From Halicephalobus mephisto (lineage: Eukaryota > Nematoda > Chromadorea > Rhabditida > Panagrolaimidae), in contig SWDT01000070.1 of NCBI GenBank assembly GCA_009193035.1, forward strand, positions 434,001-498,000: a stretch of DNA of 64,000 bases. The letters run 5' to 3'. The notes under the pieces are model-generated. The model searched no databases. It was given only the letters and a program-made list of their open reading frames with translations, and had not been told where the DNA came from. A program made the position numbers and the translations under genes. Positions 36,501-45,359 of this stretch are shown in pieces. Numbering within the stretch: position 1 is the stretch's first letter; the number at the start of each line of letters is the position of its first letter.

Positions 36501-37424
36501 CAATTTCATAAAATTTTTTAACGGAATTTTATATGAAATTTATGGATTTTTATTCTTTTGAATTGAACTTTACATTAAATGTTCCAGGACCCCAGTGAAG
36601 TGAGTCTTCAGCAATGGCAAGGATTTTCGAAACTTGTATCAAGTAAAATGGAAGCGATAGTGAGGCTGAACGGCGACGCGGTGGAGATTCAGGTTCGAGG
36701 CCCCCAGAAGATGGCTCCTTCTTGTATTTACTTCCTTGAGGACATAGCGAACGTGATTGAACAAACGACGACGGAGATTGCTCCAGGGATGAGTCTGGAG
36801 CGGCATTTTCTTTCTCCGAAGCATCTGAAGGAACATATCAGTAATCCGGCTAGTTTCGCTCCTGAAGTCATTATGGCGATGCAACAGAGGGAATCTTTGA
36901 GCATCGTCAACAGCGACGGAGAAGAAGAACTTTTTACGGATGTTGTTTGTTTTGGAAGTCGGGAAGTGGCCGCGATGTTGACTTTGGGAATCGACATGAG
37001 CGTCAGTCAGCTCACCATGCCCTCGAGATGCGAATTGGCCGCTTTGCTCGATCCCCCTGACGCCATGGGACGAGATTGGTCCATCCTCGCCGTGAAACTG
37101 AACCTCACGGAGACCTTGCCAGAAGTCGATTCTACAGGTCAAAGCATTTCACAAACAGATCAATTAATCTCCGAATGGTCCATAAAATCTCCAGAATCCG
37201 CTACAGTAGGAAAATTCTGCGCAATTTTGGAAGAAATGGGGAGATCCGACGCGAGGGACGCCCTCTACAGAACGGTCCCGCTCTACATGTTCGCTCCTTT
37301 GGACGAACAGCCGATTCTGAATCCTGTCCAGGTAACAAGTCAACGAGACACAACTACGAGTATAGCCGATTCTGGAGTCCTTCTTTCTTCTGCTCCGAGG
37401 TCTTCTAGCACTCTCAGCAATTGA
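21528..37424 (+). CDS. dapk-1: Death-associated protein kinase DAPK-1, complete, eight exons
   Basis: Exons: 21528-21886, 22197-22459, 23282-23754, 28019-28519, 33951-35237, 35720-36118, 36165-36386, 36588-37424. All junctions are in phase, giving 1446 residues, close to the usual ~1430. Kinase: glycine loop GSGQFAVV (44-51), Lys66, the DAPK-specific basic loop (69-83), HLDIKPEN (162-169), DFG (184-186), GTPEFVAPE (202-210). A basic calmodulin-binding/autoregulatory segment follows (FKVKMRWRRALEIVR). Next come at least eight ankyrin repeats (~370-670, TPLH motifs), a ROC-like GTPase with P-loop GNSQSGKS (717-724), a COR-like region, and a death domain (~1312-1398) before a Ser/Thr tail. DAPK is a Ca2+/calmodulin-regulated Ser/Thr kinase of cell death, autophagy and cytoskeleton; in nematodes it also acts in epidermal integrity and wound repair. 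HRD is HLD here; DAPKs commonly have HFD. Introns 3 and 4 are 4.3 and 5.4 kb and contain candidate internal first exons. A second in-frame ATG lies at 21603. Confidence 0.95.
22460..23281. other. dapk-1 intron 2 with a complex island
   Basis: The intron is mostly A/T low-complexity, but 22740-22990 is mixed (AATAGGCTTATCTTACAGTA, TTTAGCGTCAATTTCGCTCG). It may be an intronic regulatory element. No exon fits. Confidence 0.3.
23805..23990. repeat. Minisatellite, about 30-36 bp, just after the kinase exon
   Basis: Six copies of a unit near TTTGGCGTTCCGTTCAAATT followed by GTCAAAAAAGTC begin 50 bases after the donor of dapk-1 exon 3. Each unit carries TTTGGC...GCCAAA dyads. Three overlapping reading frames stay open as a by-product. 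Confidence 0.85.
24240..24480. other. Complex island in dapk-1 intron 3
   Basis: A non-repetitive segment with AGTGACCTTATTTTTCTGAA and CTTTGCGCTGGCCAGTCAAA stands out in the large intron. No open frame with splice sites was found. It is a candidate enhancer or non-coding RNA. Confidence 0.3.
24880..26720 (+). repeat. Tandem repeats with the GGTC..AACTGGAAAATT core, forward sense
   Basis: Three units of about 122 bp (24.9-25.3 kb) share GGAACTTTGTAGAAATATA and TTTTTGGTCTCAACTGGAAA. A second run (26.1-26.7 kb) has TTTTGGTCCTGACTGGAAAA, then TTCGTTTCGGGACAATTTTT. All lie in dapk-1 intron 3 with the core in the sense of the gene. Confidence 0.75.
26730..26930. other. Complex island in dapk-1 intron 3
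   Basis: Mixed-composition sequence (TAAGCCAGCCTTGCCCGACT, then CGATCACCGAACAAGTGGAT). No reading frame with splice signals. Unexplained. Confidence 0.25.
27035..27400. repeat. Tandem repeat, about 55 bp
   Basis: Units of GAGACCATTTTTGAAGATAT followed by TTTAAAATAAATTTTTTC; four close copies, then diverging ones. Confidence 0.75.
27594..27623 (+). CDS. Candidate internal first exon of dapk-1 (ankyrin-only isoform)
   Basis: ATG followed by nine codons (MSDREPDDNQ) ends at a strong GTAAGT donor and is phase 0. It therefore joins the ankyrin exon at 28019 in frame. An in-frame TGA lies just upstream and no acceptor precedes it, so it behaves like a first exon and not like an internal one. The 180 bases before it are of mixed composition, as a promoter would be. 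An isoform starting here would lack the kinase domain. The alternative is chance: ten codons is very short. Confidence 0.4.
28540..28940. repeat. Low-complexity tandem repeat in dapk-1 intron 4
   Basis: Units of ACTTAATTTTTTATACAAAA and AAATAAATTTTTTATATAAA alternate after the donor at 28520. Confidence 0.65.
28945..29290. other. Complex island in dapk-1 intron 4
   Basis: The mixed sequence includes an ATG with about 39 open codons (MPQGNFLSSLPEDTHSTENC) and no donor in a convincing place. It may be regulatory or an unrecognised short exon. Confidence 0.25.
29300..29480. repeat. Short tandem repeat, about 38 bp
   Basis: Four copies of TTTTAAATTTAAAAATATAT followed by TATTTTAAAAAA. Confidence 0.65.
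29860..30500 (+). repeat. Tandem repeat, about 125-140 bp, GGTCCCGAGTGGAAA core, forward
   Basis: Five units share TTTTCGGTCCCGAGTGGAAA, GAATTTCGTAATAAATTTTT and TATACAGTAAGATTTAAGAA. Three are close copies and two are diverged. Confidence 0.8.
31000..31265. promoter_or_regulatory. Complex island before the nested exon
   Basis: Non-repetitive sequence contains a perfect TGACGTCA (31213-31220), the CREB/ATF palindrome. A minus-strand 66-codon frame (31176-30976) crosses it. The position upstream of the long exon at 31843 suggests an internal promoter, which is an inference. Confidence 0.3.
31290..31790 (-). repeat. Tandem repeat of TTCCACTCGGGACCATAGAT units
   Basis: About 14 copies of TTCCACTCRGGACCATAGAT followed by CTGAAATTA, with alternating lesser variants (CAAGACTGTAATTTTCTAC). 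The shared core is in the reverse sense here. The array ends about 50 bases before the ATG of the nested exon. Confidence 0.85.
31843..33012 (+). CDS. Large acidic, Ser-rich exon with three NPF motifs, inside dapk-1 intron 4
   Basis: An ATG after an in-frame TAA opens 390 codons to a GTAAGA donor at 33013 (phase 0). Coding character is clear: mixed codon use, higher G+C than the flanks, and a long single frame. The protein is acidic and Ser/Glu rich to about residue 230. Three NPF tripeptides follow, at 234-236, 250-252 and 291-293; NPF is the known ligand of EH domains in endocytic adaptors. The last 40 residues look more structured (AFINLVMGDIAGFMDLDGHK). No family is recognised. If it splices to the dapk-1 exon at 33951 the frame is kept, giving an ankyrin/ROC/death protein with a new N-terminus. 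Otherwise it is a separate nested gene, or it reads on to a TAA at 33099. Confidence 0.6.
33110..33300. repeat. Low-complexity TTTAAATTTTATAATTT repeat
   Basis: Simple T-rich units after the nested exon; no coding content. Confidence 0.6.
33476..33496 (+). CDS. Second candidate internal first exon of dapk-1
   Basis: ATG plus six codons (MDDNEDI) ends at a GTAAGA donor, phase 0, so it joins the ankyrin exon at 33951 in frame. The preceding 110 bases are of mixed composition, and a TTTATTGATT stretch precedes both this and the 27594 ATG. It would start a product with the last four ankyrin repeats, ROC/COR and death domains. The length makes chance a serious alternative. Confidence 0.3.
33500..33945. 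repeat. Low-complexity repeat before dapk-1 exon 5
   Basis: Units of TTTTTAAAATTATTAATTAT and ATTTAAAATTTTCAAATATT; nothing else seen. Confidence 0.6.
35370..35700 (+). repeat. Tandem repeat, about 130 bp, in dapk-1 intron 5
   Basis: Three copies of TTGAATTTCGTGTCAGGACC plus GTTTCTCACGAATT and AATTGATATATAAAACTG. The third copy runs into the exon 6 acceptor. Confidence 0.75.
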
Positions 37425-38231
37425 AGCAGCTTGCCCGATGGTCTCCTCAGCAAAGTCTAATTTTATAAGCTCAAATTGATTCGACGGAATATTACGATAC
37501 TTGTGATGCGATGGTGCGATTGTTACGATAAATTTGTACAAAATTGTAAAAAAAACAATGGTTTATTCTGTCTTCTGACGTGGTGATCGGGACCAGACGG
37601 GGATTATTTCGCAATATTACAAATTAAAAAAAATATTTTTCACGATTAATAATAATAATGTAAAAAATTCAAATTTTTCCGTTTTTTTGTGATTTGACTT
37701 CTTGTTCTTTTTTACTTTTTTTTTTTTTTTTGATTCTGTCGACAGAATTAATCCAATTCATAAGTCGGTTTCTGAAGAACAAATAATTTTAGATCAATTT
37801 TAGTCAGAAAATCAGCAAGAATACTCGTGGCAGGACCATTATTGGAAATAAAATTACAGAAATTATTGAATATATAACACTGGTCCCACAGCGAATGATA
37901 CTTAAAACGAGATACCCATGTTCATACTAAGATAATAAATTTAACAGTTTTTGTGTCGGGACCACTACTAGTAGAAAAAGTAAAAAAATCGAAATATAAA
38001 AACAGCGGTCTCAGCACGAATGTTTTTAAAAATTTTCTAATCATATTAATGATCATGAAATTAATCATCTTTCGTGTCGGGACCACTACTAGTAGAAAAA
38101 GTAAAAAAAATTGAAATATAAAAACAACGGTCCCAGCACGAATGTTTTTTAACAACCTAGGAACAAAGTTTATAATCGAGAAATAAATTATTATTCTTCT
38201 CAGGACCATCACTTGAAATTTTGCAATATTT
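37425..38231. other. Convergent intergenic region between dapk-1 and the CHK-like gene
   Basis: 37425-37560 is mixed sequence and probably the dapk-1 3' UTR (a GATAAA near 37527 could serve as poly(A) signal). At 37930-38160 a unit of about 117 bp occurs twice, with GTGTCGGGACCACTACTAGT and GGTCCCAGCACGAATGTTTT. Confidence 0.6.
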
Positions 38232-38237
38232 TTTATT
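38232..38237 (-). terminator. Poly(A) signal overlapping the stop codon of the CHK-like gene
   Basis: On the minus strand the TAA stop lies inside AATAAA. If used, the 3' UTR would be only some 15-20 bases. Confidence 0.4.
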
Positions 38238-40900
38238 TTCCGAATTTTTCAAACAAATGCTTATAAGGCCCAGTCAGGAGCCGGTCGAGGTCCTCGAGGG
38301 CGTGGAAGGACCTGAGGATGCCTTTGTCCATCTTAGCTCGATTGATGGACTCGAGTTTCGGATTTCCGTCCAGGACTCTTCCGACGAATACTGTAGCGAA
38401 GATGGGGAAAACGGCCTGGGTCATGAACATGTAATCGTAGGCCTTCTGAATCTGGTCCAATGTGATTGAAACTTCCAAACCTTCAGTCGAGAATTCAGAA
38501 GTCAGAACTTCCAAGTAGTACTGTAGAAGATAGGATTCGGCTTGTCTTCTGATGTCCCCGTCCAGAGTGATCGTGAAGAGCCTTCCGATGTCCTCCATCG
38601 GACTTCCTTCGTGGATCAATTGCCAGTCAATCAGACCGATTACGGTATTTTCGACATCGCCGTCGGTGTTCGTCGAGAAAATCATGTTCGAAGTCCACAT
38701 ATCCCCGTGGACAATCACCGGATCAAGACCCAGGTCTTTATAGGACTGTGTGAAAATGTATTTTATGAAGTCCTTACTGCAGCAGAATTTATGGTACTTT
38801 CGGATTAGGGGGATAATCGGCGCTGAAAATCGATAAATATCTTCAAAATCAAATTAACGAATATAACTTAAATGTGAAAAATAAAATTTTTATTTTCTCT
38901 GTTCAGGACCAGGGGAAAGTTAAAAAATCTTCATGGTCCTGAGTGGAAAATATATAAGAACTTTCGTGTTTAAATTTCCACCCAGGACCAGGTAAAAGAT
39001 TTTCAGAAATTTATTTCCTGGTCCCGAGTGGAATACATGAGTAAATTTATATATTTACTTTCCACTCTGGACCAGGTAAAAGATTTTCAAAAATTGACTT
39101 TTCGGTCCCGAGTGGAATACGTATACGAAGATTTATATATTCATTTTCCACCCAGGACCAGGTAAAAGATTTTTAAAAATTTACTTCCTGGTCCCGAGTG
39201 GAATACATGAGTAAATTTATATATTTACTTTCCACTCTGGACCAAGTAAAAGATTTTCAAAAATTGACTTTTCGGTCCCGAGTGGAATACGTATACGAAG
39301 ATTTATATATTCATTTTCCACCCAGGACCAGGTAAAAGATTTTTAAAAATTTACTTCCTGGTCCCAAGTGGAATACATGAGTAAATTTATATATTTACTT
39401 TCCACCCAGGACCAGGTAAAAGATTTTCAGAAATTTACTTCCTGGTCCCGAGTGGAATAATGTGCAGAATTGTATATATTCATTTTCCACTCAGGACCAA
39501 GAGAAAAATCTTCCTCCTGGTCCTGAATGGAATGCACAGATAAATTTATGTTTTGTTTCCACTCAGGACTAAGTAAAAGAAATTCAAAAACCTTTTTTAT
39601 GGTCCTGAGTGGATTTTTGACGAATATAATTTTCATATTAATTAAGTAAAAAAAATTCAAAAATTACCGAATCTATCTTTCGCCATTTCTTCCATGATAT
39701 CTACGGACTTATCAATGGCGTCAATGATCTCTATGATATTCGTCTGGCTTTCCAGAAATCTGCCCTTCCAGATATCCTGATCCATGGTCCAGAACTGTTT
39801 GTGCATCTTAGCCAGATGTTTCACGACGTTCTTCGTTTGGGCCAAATTGAGGCTGTCGAAGTACTCCAGAACCCTGCCTTTCAGACTCAGGTCCTCCATG
39901 TGGATACATCCTTCTTGCTGATTCAGAATCCATTTTACAGTTTTGAAAACTTTCGGAATCGGAAGATTCTTCAAAAAAGGACAAATTTCGTCGTAAAAAT
40001 CACATTCGTTCCCGTGATAACACGTGATGTTTTCTTTCACTTTTTCGACTTCAATCAGATCGATCCCCTTCGAGTTGTTTTCGTCCAACGAAGCAAATCC
40101 CGGGACTTTCAATATCGTTGAATAAACATCTTTTTCATCTACAGTATCCTCGAAGATTACGGTACATTTCAAAACGACGGAAACAAATCCTTTTCCTCCA
40201 GAAATGTCCGAACTCAAAATCTGAAAAAGTTTCAAAAAATAAAATTTAAAAAAAAATTTAAAAAATAAATTTAAAAAAAAATGAAAAAGTTTAAAAAAAT
40301 TAAATTTTAGAAATTATAAAATTTTCGAAAATTTTAAAAATATAATTTTTAAAAAAAAAGTTTGTTATGTAACGATTCTGTCTTAAGCATTTATCTTCCA
40401 ATTCCAGAGTTCGAACTGAACAAAAATCACTAAAATACAGTAAAAAATTCATAGATTCAGAATCCAATTTCAGAAATCAATTTTCAGAATCCTGGATTCT
40501 GGAAACATTCTGAAGTAAAAAATGTTTCAAATTTTATATAAAAACTTTATTTAAAAAATAGAAACTTAACTAAAATGATTTTTAAAATATTATATAACAA
40601 ATATAAAATTATTTATTTTTTTATTTTTTAATTAAAATTGTAAAAATTGAAACAGAAAATTCTTTGACGAAAAAGATCAAAAATCAAAAACTCGAAAATT
40701 TTCACTTTCCGATGAAATCGATTAAAAAAATCGAATTTTTAAAAATTTACATTTTTGACTTTTCTGGAACCAAATTTTTCTTTATAAACAAAATCATTGG
40801 TCCTCAAGGAATCCAGAATCCAGCCGACGGTGTAGGTAGTCCCATTTAGGGTCCTCGAATAATCGACAGATTCTTCGGCGACTCTCATCAGACCAGACAT
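38233..40900 (-). CDS. CHK / EcKinase-like small-molecule kinase-like protein
   Basis: Minus-strand exons are 40900-40751, 40220-39668 and 38822-38233 (phases 0 and 1), giving 430 residues, normal for the family. The N-terminus has TYTVGWILDSL, typical of nematode CHK proteins. A glycine-rich GGKGFVS (58-64) and a candidate Lys88 follow. The catalytic Brenner-like motif is VIVHGDMWTSN (270-280; Asp275, Asn280) and the metal-binding motif is IDWQ (299-302). These residues are intact, so it could phosphorylate a small molecule. Relatives are annotated as ecdysteroid-22-kinase-like or choline-kinase-like, and the family is expanded in nematodes, where some members respond to xenobiotics. The substrate here is unknown. 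The long intron 38823-39667 is an array of hairpin repeats. The gene converges on dapk-1. Confidence 0.9.
38890..39620. repeat. Array of about nine hairpin (dyad) repeats in the CHK-like gene intron
   Basis: Each unit is an inverted repeat: TTCCACCCAGGACCAGG pairs with CCTGGTCCCGAGTGGAA around a loop of about 25-30 bases. Dyads start near 38903, 38977, 39060, 39146, 39230, 39316, 39399, 39484 and 39556. Neighbouring linkers alternate between two types (GAATACATGAGTAAATTT and GAATACGTATACGAAGATTT), so there is a higher-order period of about 170 bp. The stem sequence is the same core found in single orientation elsewhere in the window. Confidence 0.85.
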
Positions 40901-41625
40901 GTCAATTTTGGAAACACCGAACTGACGTGAAAATGAAACAACTTACTTTTTTTAAAAAAACCGGAAAATCATAAAAATTTTTTCATTATGAAATTTACTT
41001 TTTTTTTAAAATAGAAAAATTTTCTTTCATTATAAAATTTACTTTTTTAAAAAATCATAAAATTTTTTTTTCATTATAAAATTTACTTTTTTAAAAAATC
41101 GAAAAATATTTTTAAATTGAAATTTTTTTAAAATTAGAAAATTTATATTTAAAATTTTAAAAAATCAATGTTTTTGTAATTTTAAAAAGTTTCAAAAATG
41201 TTAAATAAATTTTTAATCATGTTTTATAAAATTTAAAATTTCGTAATTTTTAATAAATTCAAATATTTTTTAATTTTTAATAAATTTAAACATTTCGTAA
41301 CTATCCAGTTAAGACCAAAAATACTAAAAAATTAAAACTTTTGTGATTTTAAAAATTTCCAAAATGTTAAATAAATTTTCAATCATGTTTTATAAAATTT
41401 AAAATTTCGTAATTTTTAATAAATTTAAAAATTTTTTAATTTTTAATAAATTTAAAATTTCGTAATTTTCCAATTAAAACCAAAAATACTAAAAAATTAA
41501 AACTTTTGTGACTTTAAAAATTTCAAAAATGTTAAATAAATTTTCAATCATGTTTTATAAAAATAGAAAATTTTGCAAAATTCAAAAAAAACATCTCGAC
41601 ATGAATTTTTCGAAGTTTGCAGTTA
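40901..41625. repeat. Upstream of the CHK-like gene: AT-rich repeats
   Basis: 40940-41110 has units of TCATTATAAAATTTACTTTT. 41190-41570 has about three units of some 160 bp with AATAAATTTTCAATCATGTT and TTTCGTAATTTTTAATAAAT. No gene is seen. Confidence 0.6.
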
Positions 41626-41747
41626 ATGCCGGAAAATGCCATGTTGACGTATTACCGGAGGATGATCCTGGACTTACGTGAAGACCACAAAGTCCAACTA
41701 CATTTTTTATCATGATTGCTTAATTCCATGTAAGACCGGAACAAAGG
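41626..41747. other. Complex island, LINE insertion site flank
   Basis: Non-repetitive sequence (GTATTACCGGAGGATGATCC, ACGTGAAGACCACAAAGTCC). It lies 0.7-0.85 kb upstream of the CHK-like gene and may be its promoter; this is inferred from position only. Confidence 0.25.
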
Positions 41748-41761
41748 GAGCACGAGAGAAC
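41748..41761. repeat. Target-site duplication, copy 1
   Basis: GAGCACGAGAGAAC, identical to 41926-41939 on the other side of the element. Confidence 0.6.
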
Positions 41762-41925
41762 TTTACTTTACTTTACTTTTATTCCTATGTCGCATAAAAT
41801 CAAAATTTACAAACAATTTCAAACAATTTTCGATTGTCTGGTCCTTTGACCCAATTCTCCCATTGGTGGCGTGTCTAGGGGGCGGCTCGGGTTGAGACTA
41901 GGAGCTGTTGCTGCTTCATGACTTT
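41762..41925 (-). mobile_element. 5'-truncated LINE-type retrotransposon tail
   Basis: A 164-base segment lies between perfect 14-base direct repeats. Read on the minus strand it starts inside an open frame (SHEAATAPSLNPSRPLDTPP, then MGELGQRTRQSKIV and TGA) and continues into a short 3' UTR with AATAAAAG. It ends in three GTAAA-type repeats. A coding 3' end, a simple-repeat tail and target-site duplication are the hallmarks of target-primed reverse transcription with 5' truncation. Higher G+C than the flanks also marks it as foreign. The exact clade cannot be told from so little coding sequence. The identical duplications suggest a fairly recent insertion. Confidence 0.65.
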
Positions 41926-41939
41926 GAGCACGAGAGAAC
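41926..41939. repeat. Target-site duplication, copy 2
   Basis: Perfect copy of the 14 bases at 41748-41761. Confidence 0.6.
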
Positions 41940-41944
41940 AGTCT

Positions 41945-42415
41945 TTTTTGAAATTGGCTTTTCTAACTTGTGCGATTTTTCGAATTACATAAAAATTAGG
42001 AATTTTTTTTACAGTATTTCTTGTACATATAGATAATATAAAGATGATAGAAGAAAAGAACTTTTTTTAAAAATTAGTTTTTCTAACTTGTGTGATTTTT
42101 CGAATTACATAAAAATTAGGAATTTTTTCTACAATATTTTTTCCTTTTACATATAGATAATATAAAAGAGATAAAAAAAACTTTTTTTAAAAATTGGCTT
42201 TTCTAACTTGTGTGATCTCTCGAATTACAAAACAATTAGGAATTTTTTCTACAATATTTTTTTCTTTTACATATAGATAATATAAAAGAAACTTTTTTTT
42301 GATATTAGTTTTTCTAACTTGTGCGATTTTTTGAATTACATAAAAATTAGGAATTTTTTCTACAGTATCCTTTTTTCTTTTACATATAGACGATAGAGAA
42401 AAAGAAACTTTTTTG
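41945..42415. repeat. Tandem repeat, about 111-120 bp, four copies
   Basis: Units share TTTTCTAACTTGTGTGATTT, ATTACATAAAAATTAGGAAT and TACATATAGATAATATAA. TTCTAACTTG cores are at 41961, 42081, 42201 and 42312. It lies directly downstream of the innexin poly(A) signal. Confidence 0.85.
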
Positions 42416-42421
42416 AATAGA

Positions 42422-42427
42422 TTTATT
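42422..42427 (-). terminator. Poly(A) signal of the innexin gene
   Basis: AATAAA on the minus strand, about 40 bases after the stop codon. Confidence 0.5.
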
Positions 42428-42465
42428 TTTCCATAATCTTTATACAAACAAAATTGAGATCGTTT

Positions 42466-44545
42466 TTAAACGGCGATTTTATCGTTGACGGAATCAGTGA
42501 GCCTCGGGGCGACTAGTGGATTCGCGATAGTCACGGGTTCGCTTCTGACGGAATGGTTAGAAGACTTGGTGTCTATCCTCAACTCGACCGTGTTCCTGTT
42601 CGGCAGTGGTTTGAATCTTTGATTCGGCATCTGAGGCGGTATTCTGAAGTTGTGTCTTTTGAAAGACTCGTATTCTTCGAATTCCTTCCAATTTCTTTCT
42701 CGGAATTCGATCCAGAGCTGTTTTACGACATTTACAACCACCAGTTCACCGGCATGGTTCGCCATCAGACGGAGAGTGAAAATCTGGAAAAAATTTAAAA
42801 ATAAAAACAAAAAACAATTTTTCTCTAATTGCCTGGTTTACATTGCTATTTCGTTTTTGGCAAAGTGCGCGAGCAACTAAAAAGCGGTCGAGAGAGGACA
42901 CTCGGCGTTCATTGCAACACCGTTTAAGGTAATTTGCAGTTCTGGCTTTGCCGGAAGATATTAATTTTTGGGTCTTCCTTGGGGGTCCTCCAAGGTTATC
43001 TTTGTTTTTGAATATTCACTTACCCCATCGGATTTTAAAAATTCTAGAACGAATTTGTTGAGCAAGTAAGCGTCAGGCAGTCTGAACGGCTCTTTCCCTT
43101 CCAACGAACACTCCCTAGAATCAGCCATCGGCTTCAATCTCTTTTTTCTGTCGCTGGATTCGGCAATCTGCATGTACTTGAGGACGTAGTCTATCTTCTC
43201 CGACGTCAACACCACATTCGTTATCCAGAAGAGAGTCGAGCAGGTGGTTATCAAGGCCAGCACGAGATACCAGCACCAGAAAAATGCAAAAACCTACAAA
43301 ATTTAAGAAAATTAAAAAAAATAAAAAAATATAAAGAAAAAGTTTTTTTTAATTTTAAAAAAAATGAATAAATTTAAAAATAAAAAATAATTTTAAAAAA
43401 AATTAAAAATGAATAAATTTGAAAATTAAAAATAATTTTAAAAAAAATTAAAAATAGATAAATTTGAAAATAAAAAATAATTTTAAAAAAAATTAAAAAT
43501 GAATAAATTTAAAAATAAAAAATAATTTAAAAAAAATTAAAAATGGATAAATTTGAAAATAAAAAAAAATTAAAAATGGATAAATTTAAAAATAAAAAAC
43601 AATTTTAAAAAAAATTAAAAATGGATAAATTTTTAATTTCGATGGGTTTTTGAATTAATTTATGTAAATTTTGGAACTTGTTGATCTTACTTTTTCGTTG
43701 ATGATGTTGATGAGGAGGGCGCACTGTACAGTATACCTGTTTAGATTGGCGAGATAACGGACTTCGAAATCACAAAGGGTAACTCTGGGGAAGTGGCCGG
43801 ATTCGGTCCAGGGTTTGCCTGCGGCGAGGTCGGAGAGGACCTGGAAGCCGAAGAGAAGGTATTCGTCTGACTTCAGGGCCTTGTTGAGGAGAACGAATTG
43901 AAGCATGATGTTGCTTGTGTAACAAAGTTTTATGAAAACGTACAGTATGGTCACGTAATGACCCCTTAGGGTTCTGTTTAGTTTTAGTTTTCCTAGCCAG
44001 GAGTTACTCGGATGGGGTGTCACGTGGGGGTCCTGTAGATCCAATATATCCACCACAGACATGGATATGGATTCGGTTATTTTATCCTTCTCGAGCTGGT
44101 CCACGATCGACCGGACTTCGCAGGCGGTGGCGACGACGTTCTGGATGTTGAGGCCGCTTTGCCAATTGAGCAGTCGCCACAGGATACAGGGCAAGGAGAA
44201 CATCAGGGCTTCTCCGATGAGGATGAACGGGACCCACTGATAGTACCCTATTTGCTGTTGTTCTCTAGCTGTGTGATCATCAGGGATATTTTCGTACATA
44301 GGGACCCAGTAGGTGTTCGTGATCCAACAATAGGACTCTATGTACTCTTCCATGGACTCCCTCGAGTGCGGATTAACCCAGCACTCGATCGGAGTCCCCC
44401 CATACTGCTTCGCACTTATCACCAAACACGCAATCGCCAGCATAATGGGGGTGTAGTAGTAGTTCAGTCTGTCAACGAAGTCGTCATCCCCCCGGACCCT
44501 CAGCGACTGGATAAACGTCCGGGCCAGAGTCGCGTGAAAAAACAT
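42466..44545 (-). CDS. Innexin gap-junction protein, complete
   Basis: Minus-strand exons 44545-43691, 43293-43024 and 42783-42466 (both junctions phase 0) give 480 residues, within the usual range. Hallmarks: DDDFVDRLNYYYTP near the N-terminus; first membrane helix ~31-48; CW in the first extracellular loop (Cys55, Cys73); the innexin signature YYQWVPF (101-107); second helix ~104-124; third helix around HYVTILYVFIKLCYTSNIML; second-loop cysteines in TLCDFEV and YTVQCALL; fourth helix VFAFFWCWYLVLALITTC. The cytoplasmic tail is basic and polar (FRERNWKEFEEYESFKRH). Innexins form intercellular channels and hemichannels. Which of the ~25 nematode innexins this is could not be decided by eye. 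The ATG used lies 31 bases after a TTTTTCAG acceptor at 44577-44578, which is either a spliced-leader site or the junction to a distal first exon at 50819-50841. Confidence 0.95.
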
Positions 44546-44576
44546 GTCTCCGCGACCGACTAGCGGTCTGTCGCCG

Positions 44577-44584
44577 CTGAAAAA
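44577..44584 (-). other. 3' splice acceptor at the innexin 5' end
   Basis: TTTTTCAG on the minus strand precedes CGGCGACAGACC. The 31 bases to the ATG are open in the innexin frame (GDRPLVGRGD), so they could be 5' UTR after trans-splicing or coding sequence after a cis-splice. Confidence 0.55.
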
Positions 44585-44599
44585 CAAAATTAAGTTTTA

Positions 44600-45240
44600 A
44601 AAATCACAAAAATACAAAATTAATCATTATTTCTGAAATTAAACCTAAATATTTATAAAACTAAATTTTAAAAATTTATGAAATTGACTATTATCTCTAG
44701 GATTAAACTTATTTATAAAACTAAATTTTAAAAAATTACAGAATTAACTATTATCTCTGAAATTAAACTTATTTATAAAACTAAATTTTGAAAACTTATA
44801 AAATTAACTATTATCTCTAGGATTAAACTTATTTATAAAACTCAATTTTAAAAAATTACAGAATTAACTATTATTTCTGAAATTAAACTTAAATATTTAT
44901 AAAAATTAAATCTTAAAAACTTATAAAATTGATTATTATCTCTATAATTAGACATTTATAAAAATTAAATCCTAAAAATCATAAAATTAACCATTATCTC
45001 TGAAATTAAACTTATTTATAAAACTCAATTTTGAAAACTTATAAAATTAACTATTATCTCTGAAATTAAACTTATATATTTATAAAAATTAAATCCTAAA
45101 AACTTATAAAATCAACTATTATTTCTGAAATTAAAAATATTTATAAAACTCATTTTTGAAAACTTATAAAATTAACTATTATCTCTGAAATTGAATATCT
45201 ATAAAATTAAATTTTAAAATTCTGAAAATATTTTCAGTAA
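44600..45240. repeat. Tandem repeat, about 60 bp
   Basis: About ten copies of TTATAAAATTAACTATTATC followed by TCTGAAATTAAACTTATTTA, with small indels. Confidence 0.8.
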
Positions 45241-45359
45241 AATTAACCATTATAAAGAAAATTAAATCTTGAAAATTTTATTAGTAAAATTAAATATTTC
45301 CAAAAATCAAAAATAAAACTTTAATTAAATTTTAAAAATAAACAAATCCGAATTTTTGA

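Noticed and set aside
36639..37142. 167-codon minus-strand frame
   Set aside because: Antisense shadow of the last dapk-1 exon.
38890..39620. Terminal inverted repeats of a DNA transposon
   Set aside because: Nine regularly spaced dyads with no target duplication and no internal unique sequence fit a satellite array better than a MITE.
44159..44563. 134-codon plus-strand frame
   Set aside because: Antisense shadow of innexin exon 1, which carries YYQWV and the conserved cysteines.
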